Assembly (NCBI GenBank): GCA_973895155.1
Contig: OZ316899.1
Coordinates: 9,424,001-9,488,000 of the forward strand
Direction: 5' to 3'
From: Marsupella aquatica
Lineage: Eukaryota; Marchantiophyta
Length of the DNA stretch: 64,000 nucleotides
The notes below the pieces were generated by a model. It saw only the letters and a list, made by a program, of their open reading frames with translations, did not search any database and was not told the origin of the DNA. How positions within the stretch are numbered: the stretch's first letter is position 1; every line of letters begins with the position of its first letter. Positions 12,164-20,981 of the stretch are shown here, one piece after another. The position numbers and the translations under genes were made by a program.

Positions 12164-12835
12164 CTACTCGTAGGTGATCTTCATAGATTTCAGGGACTGA
12201 AATAGCTCCCCTCCAAAATTCACACAGGCATCCTTAAGTCTACTGATCGGCCCCAAGTGGGCTTTCACCGGAGTAGTGTCAATACGGCTGAGCGAGTTCA
12301 AAAACTTAGGATTGTTGTCTTCCTTTGGTATGATCACATGTACACTACTATGTGCCTCAGGGAGGCTAGGTCCTACTTCAGGCTCACATTTAATAACACT
12401 AGTTAACTGTAACGACCTAGCCACAACAAGTGCTCGACAGGCATCTTTGTCTTTCACATAAGTAATAGTCCACAATGTACTCATTACTTGAGTACATGCA
12501 CTCCTGATCTTGTCAGGGTAACCATCAAGCTCGTCCTTGAAAACTTTACCAGACACACCCATTAGCTTCTCCCCATTCTCTTCATTAAACTGAATCACTT
12601 CATCGCCAACCTGCACAGCAAAGCAGTACATCTGTGTACCAGCCCCATCAAGACAGCACTCATGTGTAGTTCTGCCTTGTGAATGGGGTCCCATTGGGGA
12701 GTTTGCATCTTGCCTTCTCAATTTTTGCTTGTGCTTGCCCAAAGCACAGGGTCTACCATCACTCAACAGGTTTGAACAGCTTTCATAAACATAAGAGCCA
12801 GGACAAAGTCCCCACATGGACTCATTCTTGGCCAT
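12164..12835 (-). CDS. RPA1-like zinc-ribbon/OB-fold protein
   Basis: An intact 223-residue minus-strand frame with an ATG at 12835. It resembles the C-terminal single-strand-DNA-binding domain of replication protein A large subunit: YESCSNLLSDGRPC and HECC supply a possible zinc ribbon, followed by MYCFAVQVGDEVIQFNEENGEKLMGVSG, which fits the RPA1 pattern of a strand then F.E.AE.L.G. RPA-like accessory proteins are known passengers of plant Helitrons, but no Rep/helicase is seen here. It lies downstream of the RING and unknown frames on the same strand, possibly as the last exon. Alternative: an unrelated OB-fold protein. Confidence 0.4.
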   Translation of the reverse strand: MAKNESMWGLCPGSYVYESCSNLLSDGRPCALGKHKQKLRRQDANSPMGPHSQGRTTHECCLDGAGTQMYCFAVQVGDEVIQFNEENGEKLMGVSGKVFKDELDGYPDKIRSACTQVMSTLWTITYVKDKDACRALVVARSLQLTSVIKCEPEVGPSLPEAHSSVHVIIPKEDNNPKFLNSLSRIDTTPVKAHLGPISRLKDACVNFGGELFQSLKSMKITYE

Positions 12836-13019
12836 CTACAGCAAATCAAACAGAGAGGCTAAGTATTTAGAAACTGCTAAAATCTTATGCTACACTAATG
12901 CTATCATTGAAGTACTAAATGACACATTCACAGTTCACTCCTTAAGGACACAATCAAGATCCACTCAAAGCACATACTCTACTTGACCAAGGAAAGGACT
13001 TGTTTGCAGAAGGGAGAAA

Positions 13020-14110
13020 TTACTTGAATCACACCCACTCCTCAAAAAGGAGAATCACTCCTTCTCTAAGGACATGCACTCCCTGTTCGACTCCTTGTTT
13101 GAAGACGTCTACTACTTTAAGAAGGACACACACTCCTTTCCTAAGGACGAACACTCCTAAACGAACAGTCCTTTGGAAAGGAGTAACACTCATTTTACAA
13201 GGACCAAAAGTCCTTGTAAAAGGACTATTGCTCCTTTGTCAAGGACCTGTAGTCCTTGCAAAAGGACTAGTGCTCCTTTGTCAAGGACCAACTGTCCTTT
13301 CAAAAGGACTACCGTCTTCCCCCGAACACAGCGCCCAGGCACTATATTCGAATAGTGGGCCATGGGGCGTTATATTCGAATAGTGCGCCCAGGGCGTTGT
13401 GTTTGAATTTTGACACTATGTTTTGGAATTTTTTTACCTTGTGGCGTTGTGTTTGAATTGTGGCGTTGTGTTCAAATTTAGGCATTGTGATGAATTTAGG
13501 ATGTAAGCAGGAATGATAGGCATAGAATTTAGGGAGTAAGCAAAAATGAAAGGCTAATGCTTTTGGACCATTTCAGCCTGGCCAAATTTGGTGAAGCAAA
13601 ATAAAAAACGGCTTAGAAAATCATTCTCTGGTTTCTATGGGTTTGCACATGGATGTAATTATTATTTGCAGAGTTGTCAAGTGCCATTTCAATTGAGTAT
13701 GTGTGGGAAATATTGCTCCTAGCATTGTTGTCAAGATGTGAAGATTATTAACAGCTTTTTGTTTACTTTGCTTATGCTTTGATTGTAATTCATGAATTTG
13801 CACTTTTTGTGCTCAATGCTGTCAAGATTAGGAAAAACTAAAACACAACCCTGAATATTCAAACACAATGCCACATTCAAACACAAGGCCATATTCGAAC
13901 ACAACGCCCGGGCATTGTGTTAAAATGACGTTGTGTTCGAGTTAAAACTACTTTTTTTTACCAAGACTAAAAAATTTCAACTTTCGAACACAACGCCCGG
14001 GCGTTGTGTTCGGGGGAAGACGGTAGTGCTCCTTTGTCAAGGACCATCAGTCCTTTAAAAAGGACAGACACTCCTTAACAAAGGAGTGACACTCCTTGAC
14101 CTTAGCACTC
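13020..14110. repeat. hairpin array split by a MITE
   Basis: Short palindromic units such as GTCCTTGCAAAAGGAC and CTCCTTTGTCAAGGAC alternate at 13020-13309 and resume at 14026-14110. The arms are complementary (GTCCTT/AAGGAC, CTCCTT/AAGGAG), so the array can fold into successive small stems. It lies between the RPA1-like and RING frames, probably in an intron. The interruption is the element at 13312-14023. Confidence 0.75.
13312..14023. mobile_element. non-autonomous TA-flanked DNA transposon (MITE)
   Basis: The ends are perfect inverted repeats: CCGTCTTCCCCCGAACACA at 13312-13330 and its complement ending at 14023. A TA dinucleotide flanks both sides (13310-13311 and 14024-14025). The intact neighbouring array unit reads AAAGGACTAGTGCTCC, so removing the insert and one TA restores it. 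Subterminal palindromes of AACACAACGCCCGGGCGTTGTG type lie at both ends, and the 712-bp body has no coding potential. A TA duplication suggests mobilisation by a Tc1/mariner-type transposase. Confidence 0.85.
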
Positions 14111-15157
14111 AACAACGGTATTAATTTCACCTTCCTGCTAGAATCTACATCACACTTCTGTTTTTTCCCTGAATCCTCATCCTCAACCTTTGGTGACAAC
14201 ATGACCATCTTGGATGATCTGTCTTCACCACCGCAATCCTCAATAGCTGCATCCTCAACCGTGGAAGAAGGTATTATAGAAGCCAAGCACCGCTCAACAA
14301 TCTCTTGCAGATCCTGCTCCACAATAGCAGACCGTGTTCCATAAGAAGCAGTACACTGTGAACAGTGCTCAACATCCATTCGTAACCCATCCATCTCCAA
14401 AGATTGCAAACTCATCAATTGAAAGCCAACTAGCAATTAAAGTGCAGACCAGTGTGGATACCTTTCCTTTGATTGAGACCATATTGTTCACCAACTGTCG
14501 CCTCTGGGCCAATCGCCTACAGTTCTTCCCATATAGGTCCTCCACTTCCATGGCCATTGGGTGATGCTCCAAGGCTATATGAGTGCCCTCTTTGTAGCCT
14601 TGCTCATCATCTAAACCCCAGGCTTGTAACCAGTCATTACTGAAAATTTCCCCGCATGCCTGGCATTGTGGGCCGCCCGTACATGAATGAATATAAGTAA
14701 ACAAACATGCAGGATGATATGTGTGCCCATAGGATGTTGGGATCCAATTGTAGCAATGGTATCCATTGAAACAAATTGGACAACTTGATACAGAAACTCT
14801 GCTAAAAACTGTTTCAGTGGACGTAAGGGTATAACGTGGCATCACTGCAGGACATGGGTTGCATAAAACGTCTGCCACAATTGCAAGCTCTACTTCTTGA
14901 TGCTTCAAATTAGATTCAATCTTTTGGCGTTCTGCTGCTAACTTGTTAGATAAGTCAAACATCCGGGACATCATTTTAGGCACACTCTCGTCATACTCTT
15001 GTTTTCTCTGTAATCTTTCCTTCACACTATGCAAATCCCGTCGGGTGGCTTCCAATAGGCTAGAAAGTTGGATGATTGTACTCTCGTCAGTTCTCAACGT
15101 TGTCCCCATCAAGGCCAACAAGTTGTTGTTAACGTGCAATATCAACATTTCAAACAA
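14047..15157 (-). CDS. RING-like zinc-finger/coiled-coil protein
   Basis: Frame 15157-14369 encodes a helical, Leu/Glu/Lys-rich N-terminal half (QLSSLLEATRRDLHSVKERL and later repeats) followed by SCPICFNGYHCYNW..GHTYHPACLF..CTGGPQCQACG, a RING-type Cys/His pattern (C..C, then H..C, then C..C). A second frame (14436-14047) adds CSQC and a Ser/Glu/Lys-rich tail and may be the next exon. RING domains usually give E3 ubiquitin-ligase activity. On the same strand, upstream frames at 15250-16345 probably belong to the same gene. Exon joins are not resolved. Confidence 0.5.
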
Positions 15158-15249
15158 TCACATGTCTTGCCACAAGGTCCATCGCCTAAAGCCCAAATTG
15201 AAGTCCACAACCGCAAACAAATGGGTCCTGAACAAAGAAAGTACATGAT

Positions 15250-15475
15250 CCTAGCAAGATGAAGGAGGAAATCTCAAAGTACCTCTTCAATCGCCTCTCC
15301 TTCACCCTGCTTGTTGGATTCCAACTCAGTGTCGGCCGTTAGTTCTTCCACTGCAATTTCTTCTGCATCAATTTTGTTGGAGATTTTATCTTCTTGAAGT
15401 CGTAGGTTCTCAATCTCTTGCTGTAATGAGCTCTCCACATCACCATGTCCCGACTAAATTACCTTCAGTTTGTCC
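15250..15475 (-). other. coiled-coil coding segment between two exons
   Basis: On the minus strand this reads VESSLQQEIENLRLQEDKI..KIDAEEIAVEELTADTELES, a strongly charged heptad-like stretch with one in-frame stop near 15455. It probably links the unknown protein at 15494-16345 to the RING part at 15157. Confidence 0.4.
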
Positions 15476-15493
15476 ATGGTAGAATGGACCTTG

Positions 15494-16345
15494 TCAAACA
15501 GGTTTCTTGTTCACAGACACGAGCTGACCCCTCATCTTAGATATCTCGGCTTCTATGGCAGATACCAGAATGTTCTTCACTTTCAAGGGAATCTGTCTCT
15601 TCTCCGATGGACAAACACATAGAATAGGTGTGGGAGGAGGTACTGTCCTAACCTTAGTCAAGGTGAAACTGCCAAGCTCCTTGGGCACAACATTTTTAGG
15701 GCTCTCAAAAAGTGCTAACTGTCCGTCACAAACGATGGGTTTAGTCTCTAACGAAGACTTTGGAGCTGAATACAGTTGAGGCTTTCTAACACAAGGAGGG
15801 CCATCAGGCCTACCTTTCCCATCTCGTGACCATTGAGTTACCCGACCCTTCAGTTTTGTCAATGCATAAGCTGCCCAGTTTACCTTTCTATGAAGCACTC
15901 GCTCGGCATAGGCACCTTTGACAAATGTATGAGATAGAATTCCATTAACAGGCTTCTCATACCCGTCCACCACTTGAGACAATGCTAAAATCTCATCAAG
16001 AGGAATACCCATGCAAGTACTTAGCTTATAGCCATTCCTTGTTACCTCACCAAAGCATGCACTCAACTGTTCCTCGATGAGATCTAAAATCTCGTGGGGA
16101 GTTTCACCCTCATTGGGGAGACCAAAGTTTGTAGCAAACCAGGCTGCATCCTTGTAGAACTCGGTTGGAGACCAAGTTACATCAAAGCTCTGGCCTTTCA
16201 CTTTCTTAGCTGCTCTTGGCAGTTGAGCTTTGGTGTTTTCCTTCGTGATGCCTGTCTCAACTTTTGCCAGGACATTGGATACTGGCTGTATTGACTTGAC
16301 ATCCACCCCTCCATCAACTATCAATGGAGAAGCGGTATCCATCAA
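15494..16345 (-). CDS. unrecognised 283-residue protein
   Basis: An intact minus-strand frame. It has a basic N-terminal region (AAKKVKGQ), then FYKDAAWFATNFGLP and IPLDEILALSQVVDGYEKPVNGILSHTFVKG, suggesting a folded domain of about 110 residues, then a Pro/Lys-rich region and a short helix near the end. I do not recognise the family. It is probably the N-terminal exon of the RING/coiled-coil gene just downstream. The palindromic repeats at 16.8-17.0 kb lie upstream, where its promoter would be. Confidence 0.4.
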   Translation of the reverse strand: MMDTASPLIVDGGVDVKSIQPVSNVLAKVETGITKENTKAQLPRAAKKVKGQSFDVTWSPTEFYKDAAWFATNFGLPNEGETPHEILDLIEEQLSACFGEVTRNGYKLSTCMGIPLDEILALSQVVDGYEKPVNGILSHTFVKGAYAERVLHRKVNWAAYALTKLKGRVTQWSRDGKGRPDGPPCVRKPQLYSAPKSSLETKPIVCDGQLALFESPKNVVPKELGSFTLTKVRTVPPPTPILCVCPSEKRQIPLKVKNILVSAIEAEISKMRGQLVSVNKKPV

Positions 16346-16791
16346 ACTCTTCCTGAATAAACAAAAAAACTGTGACTAAACACTCAATAAGACCTCTGCC
16401 CACAATATGTAAAGGTATGCCTCATAGGATGAACTAAACTACACGGAGCAATAGCCTATATAGGAATATACATAAATTTGAAGTTTGAGCTATACCTTCT
16501 AGCCACGATAACAAAATTAAGTCCCCTCTGATGTCTGCTTTGCAACTCACCAAGTAGTTTCCACCGAGCAACAACCAGCTAGTAACGAGCAGTAATCCTC
16601 CACTACAATTAAGTAGCTTGCAATCTGCCAATGCCCAACAATCAACGATCCCCCAATGCGTAGCAATCCATGATCCCCAATGCACAGCAATGACCAATCC
16701 CCCAATGCGGAGAAATCAACAACCCGTCAAGCAGCAATCCTCTATCAATTGGAAAATCCGCAATGCACAAACCCCCATTACCACATACGCT

Positions 16792-16980
16792 CTGTGGATA
16801 GAGCTCCGCCCAGGTGAAACTTGAGTGAGAAATGGGCGGATAGAGCTTCGCCCAGATGAAACTTCAATGAGAAATGGGCGGATAGGGCTCCGCCCAAGTG
16901 AAACAAGTGCAAGTGAGAAATGGGTGGATAGAGCTTCGCCCAAGTGAAACAAGTACAAGTGAGAAATGGGCGGCCCAAGC
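16792..16980. repeat. four-copy palindromic minisatellite (GGGCGGA..TCCGCCC)
   Basis: About four ~45-57-bp units contain GGGCGGATAGAGCTCCGCCC or close variants, a palindrome with GGGCGGA/TCCGCCC arms, followed by AGTGAAAC and GTGAGAAAT. The region from 16346 to 16790 shows only short CAATGC-rich repetition and no gene. Confidence 0.75.
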
Positions 16981-17095
16981 TTTCTGTGAGCGGGAAGTCA
17001 AATGGACAGTACAACTCTTGCATTGGCCGCACTTCTCTTCTCAAGGGATTCAAATTGGCAGAGAACTCCGCGTGTTTGGAGTCCTCGTAATGTCC

Positions 17096-18103
17096 TGACC
17101 CCACCAATGTTGTTATTAAGTCTTAAGTATGTTTTGTCTCAAAGTGAGCTCAAAACATCCTTGGCGGCTCAAGATCCTTGTCATCTCAACCAGTCATGTG
17201 CCAAGGATTGCAAGGACTGCCATACCAGAATCCCAGTCCTTTTTGCACCTTTTGGTACCCATCAATCTTGCTCTCCACCGACTTGCCAATCTTCATTGTG
17301 ACCACTAAGTGTGAGTGCATTTGAAGTGTAGGAGAGCAAGAGAAGAGTCCATGCTAGGGTGTAATCTTGGTCTAAGCTTGAAGGGGATGTGCTAGTACAA
17401 AACCAAGGCCAAGGAGGCAAAGTTAAGGTGGAGCACTACTTTGAGACTTAGACTGAGAGGATTGTAGCTTGAGGGTGGAAATTACTTTGCTTGGTGTGTG
17501 GTGTTAACAAGAAATAAGAACAAGAGAAAGAGTCCTTAGATAGAGGAGCCTTCTCTAGAGCTCAAAGGGGATGTGTGGACCCAAACCAAGGCCTGAGGGC
17601 AAGGTTGAGGGGTAACACTACTTTGAGGGTCTTAAGGAGACTTAAGCTTGAAGAGAAAAGTACTTTGGGTTCTTGGGTGTTTGTGTGAGAATCTACTCAA
17701 GGTGACAGCTTGGAGCAGAGATCCCCCTTGCTGATCCTTGGAGTAGAGGAGAGGAGAAGGGTGTGAGTGCAAAAGTAGTCAAGGGGACTACCTCTCTAGA
17801 AGTGGAGAGTTGAAACTACTTATGTATGGAGTGAGTAGATATTGCAAGCATATTTCAAAAGTTTTGTCAATCCTTTATGACCCTGGTATGATGTGGAGTA
17901 GGTATTAGGTAATTTTTTGGGGAGAAAAGCCACTTAAGCTCCTTGACAAGTGTTTGACATAGAGACTCACCCTTGTTTTTGGCCCCGCTACCGAGGACAA
18001 CTCCTTGCAATTTTTGTTGTGAGAGTGGAGCCACAAGACTTGGAGGTGTGTTTGCAGGTTGGTTGTTCAAGAGGAGGGAGATAAGAAGGTGATTGTGAGT
18101 GGC
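17096..18103 (+). mobile_element. gypsy-type leader with internal direct repeats
   Basis: Non-coding stretch leading into the gag gene. Two diverged ~150-bp copies (around 17330-17480 and 17530-17680) share AAGGGGATGTG, AACCAAGGCC and ACTACTTTGAG. A clear LTR boundary and primer-binding site were not found, so only 'leader of a gypsy-like element' is supported. Confidence 0.4.
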
Positions 18104-19300
18104 ATGCCCACTACAAGGAGTCAAGCACTAAGAGAAACCTCTCTTAGTTTTAACTTTGGTGACCAGCTGGAGCAACCAGATTGGGTGGACATTCATTTGC
18201 AAGCTGAAGCGGAACCCAGTGTAGGGTGGAGTGATACATCCTCTTCCACTTCCAACACAAGTGAAGAGCAAGAAGCAGCCATGGTAGTGACTCAAAGAGC
18301 AAGATTTCAGTACAAGACATTCCATGGCAAGCCCAAGGAGGATCCTGATGCTTGGTTGGAGGACTTCATTGGGACAGCCCAAGCCAATGGAGAGTTCGAT
18401 ATTAAGTTGACCACTTTGGCGGGTGTCTTGAGAGGAGAAGCAAGACCTTGGTTCAACAGCCTATCAAATATCACCAAGAATGATTGGGATGCCTTCAAGC
18501 TAGCCTTCTTGCAGGAGTTTAGGAAGGTGGGAGAAAAATTGGAAGCTTTGATCAAGATGAGAGAGATCAGAATGGGATCCAAGGAGTCAGTAAGGAGGTT
18601 TCTGCAAAGGTTTCAAAGGTTAGCTACCAAGCTTGACCCTAGACCAGTAGACTCCATGTTGTTGGCGTGGTTTGTGGCAAGCCTACCCAAGAAGATGGGT
18701 GTCTCAGTAAGGAAATCCCACCCTAATACTTTGGATGAGGCCATTGAGGCAGCTCAGTCTTATAGGAGTGGTGAGATCTCTAGTTCCAAGAGTAGGAGAA
18801 AGAAGAAGCGATTTGCCCATAGTGATTCTTCTTCTAGCTCAAGTGAATCAAGTAGTTCAGTTGAAGATACTTTTGATTCAGAATCTAAGCAGAGTAGTTC
18901 CAGTTCAAAATCAGAATCTGATTTTGATGAGGACTCCAAGAAGAAGAAGAAGAAGAAGAAGAAGGAAAAAAGCGACCAGAAGAGGAGAGCTAGCAAGAAG
19001 AAGCCAGGTGGTAAGCACCACAAATCTGCAACCTTCAACTTGGTGGAAGGTTCTACACCAGCAACCAAGGAGAAGAAGTTGATGGACAACAAGATGAGTG
19101 AGATCACCAACCAACTCAAGGCCCTATCAGTTCATTTTACTGGTATGCAACCTGATAGGAGAAAGGTACCAGTAAATAGAGTCCATGTATGGTGTGTCAA
19201 GTGCAAAAGTTCTGGCCATACACCTCAAGAGTGCCAAGGTTGGAGGAATCAAGTTCAGTATGTCAATGAAGAGGGGTATCAACACCGTGCCAGGAAATAG
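18104..19300 (+). CDS. gag: Ty3/gypsy gag polyprotein
   Basis: Starts at ATG 18104 (the frame is open further upstream without an ATG). It has the retrotransposon gag domain at residues ~70-210 (FHGKPKEDPDAWLEDF..ARPWFNSL..W..FK.AFLQEFR..), then a long Ser/Glu/Lys region with poly-Ser and a nine-Lys run, then a zinc knuckle WCVKCKSSGHTPQEC of CX2CX4HX4C form. Gag packages the element RNA. The TAG at 19298 is followed in frame by ENPNRKPIQPKRQQY and REYSMNNPASQW before similarity to any polyprotein ends near 19430. No protease, reverse transcriptase or integrase follows. Confidence 0.85.
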   Translation: MPTTRSQALRETSLSFNFGDQLEQPDWVDIHLQAEAEPSVGWSDTSSSTSNTSEEQEAAMVVTQRARFQYKTFHGKPKEDPDAWLEDFIGTAQANGEFDIKLTTLAGVLRGEARPWFNSLSNITKNDWDAFKLAFLQEFRKVGEKLEALIKMREIRMGSKESVRRFLQRFQRLATKLDPRPVDSMLLAWFVASLPKKMGVSVRKSHPNTLDEAIEAAQSYRSGEISSSKSRRKKKRFAHSDSSSSSSESSSSVEDTFDSESKQSSSSSKSESDFDEDSKKKKKKKKKEKSDQKRRASKKKPGGKHHKSATFNLVEGSTPATKEKKLMDNKMSEITNQLKALSVHFTGMQPDRRKVPVNRVHVWCVKCKSSGHTPQECQGWRNQVQYVNEEGYQHRARK

Positions 19301-19430
19301 GAAAATCCAAACAGGAAACCAATTCAACCAAAACGCCAACAATATATCCCAAAATAACATGTGCAAAGAGAATATTCCATGAATAACCCGGCTAGTCAAT
19401 GGGTAAAAACTCTCAAAATCCAAAGCAATG

Positions 19431-20110
19431 TTCACTTTTAATCATCCAAGGTTCCAAACATAGCGATCGACTCAAACATGAAAACATCATAGCGCCAGGC
19501 GCTACTCAAAACTGAATACCATAATGAAACACAACCATGAAACATCATAGCGCCAGGTGCTACCCACAAATGAAAAATGTAATGATACTAGTTAACAAAA
19601 CTCAAGCCAAAATGATTTTTACTAAAGCAAAAACATTGTGTATACACGCTTCTACTAATGAAGCACAATACAAAATTCCAAAATGAGGAGCCTAAAGTCC
19701 ACCTCCATCGATTCAAAATTATTCACCGGATCACAGATTGCATCAGCAAAACAAGGATCTCCTGGAGGCCTAAGAGTCTAACCACACAATTCTATTCAAG
19801 AATGTCGGATCAGAAAAAGACCCAAATCCGTCATTGAGCCCTTGCGAACTGTAGTCAACCTCATTCTAACAGAGTAATCCTCGGTGAAATAACCCATTCA
19901 CAAGCCTAACCTAACCCCAAAATGAAGCACCAAGTGCACCTCCTCCGATTCCAAACTACGAACCGGATAAGGGTCTCCTCCATGAAATGAGTAGCGCCAG
20001 GCGCTACCCAAGACCATGACCACCATGATCCTAAGATGATCCTGGATCAAACGTAGATTCACATTCATCGTTGAGCCCTGCCTTCTTGCGTTTTGGCTTC
20101 TAACCCCAAT
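19431..20110. repeat. fragment with E3-type AGCGCC/GGCGCT palindromes
   Basis: Three copies of TAGCGCCAGGCGCTAC or a near variant lie near 19490, 19548 and 19992, matching the E3 palindrome at 54-59 kb. Two ~50-bp diverged repeats (CC.CCT.CGATTC.AAA..A..CACCGGAT type) lie near 19695 and 19935. No coding frame is supported; probably a remnant of an E3-related element. Confidence 0.6.
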
Positions 20111-20333
20111 TTAAGGAATACTAAAGTATTAGATTAATTCCAATTTTATCTAAATATTATTAGTTAATGAATGATCAACCTCTTTAACATTTGGTGGGGT
20201 AGTCAAAAACTAAAAATGTTTTGTTGCAAGATCTTTATAACAATGCATCACTAAATGACATCAAGTAATGACATTAAGTACCTCTTGATCCATGCACAAA
20301 TCCTTAATTAAACTGTCATTCATTGTTTCAATT

Positions 20334-20890
20334 GTCTATTTAATTATTATAGGGTTGAATACAAAAAAGATTGACACGCACCAGGGTGCGTGACCTACAA
20401 TCATAGTAAGTACCACCCTTTAATTAGTTAGTTTCTTTACAACAATTAATAGGATTGTTGTATATTACAATGTCTAATATCATGCCTTAATATCACCAAA
20501 CTAAGGCCCCACTAACTAATATTATATCTTAAATAAACTAACCAACTAACTAACTTGTCTATTTAATTACTATAGCGTTGAATACAAAAAAGATTGACAC
20601 GCACCAGGGTGCGTGACCTACAATCATAGTATCACCCTTTAATTAGTTAGTTTCTATTGCTTTGACTCAATCAGGCATAGAACCATATAAAATCAGAAAT
20701 CATTGAAAGTTGAGTTCACTTGAAGATGTAACTATAATTATTATTTATCAATAGGATTGTTGTATATTACAATGTCTACTCGACATTCATTTGAATGTCA
20801 ATAATATTATGCCTTAATATCACCAAACTAAGGCCCCACTAACTAATATTATATCTTAAATAAACTAACCAACTAACTAACTTAGACAAA
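20334..20890. repeat. tandem duplication with CACGCACC/GGTGCGTG palindrome
   Basis: Two copies (about 20334-20555 and 20563-20885) share the string from TGTCTATTTAATTA through AAGATTGACACGCACCAGGG to CTAACCAACTAACTAAC; the second copy has ~100 bp of extra sequence. Each contains the perfect palindrome CACGCACCAGGGTGCGTG (near 20374 and 20596). The surroundings are AT-rich with no gene. Confidence 0.8.
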
Positions 20891-20981
20891 TGATAAGACT
20901 TGTCTAAACTTGAGTTCTCTGGCTACTACTATTCTGAGTTGCCTTTTAAACTGTATGCTAAACTACATGCTTCATTATTGT

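Noticed and set aside
18760-19119. Minus-strand hydrophobic frame with a poly-Phe run, resembling a membrane protein
   Set aside because: Antisense of the poly-Lys and poly-Ser part of the gypsy gag.
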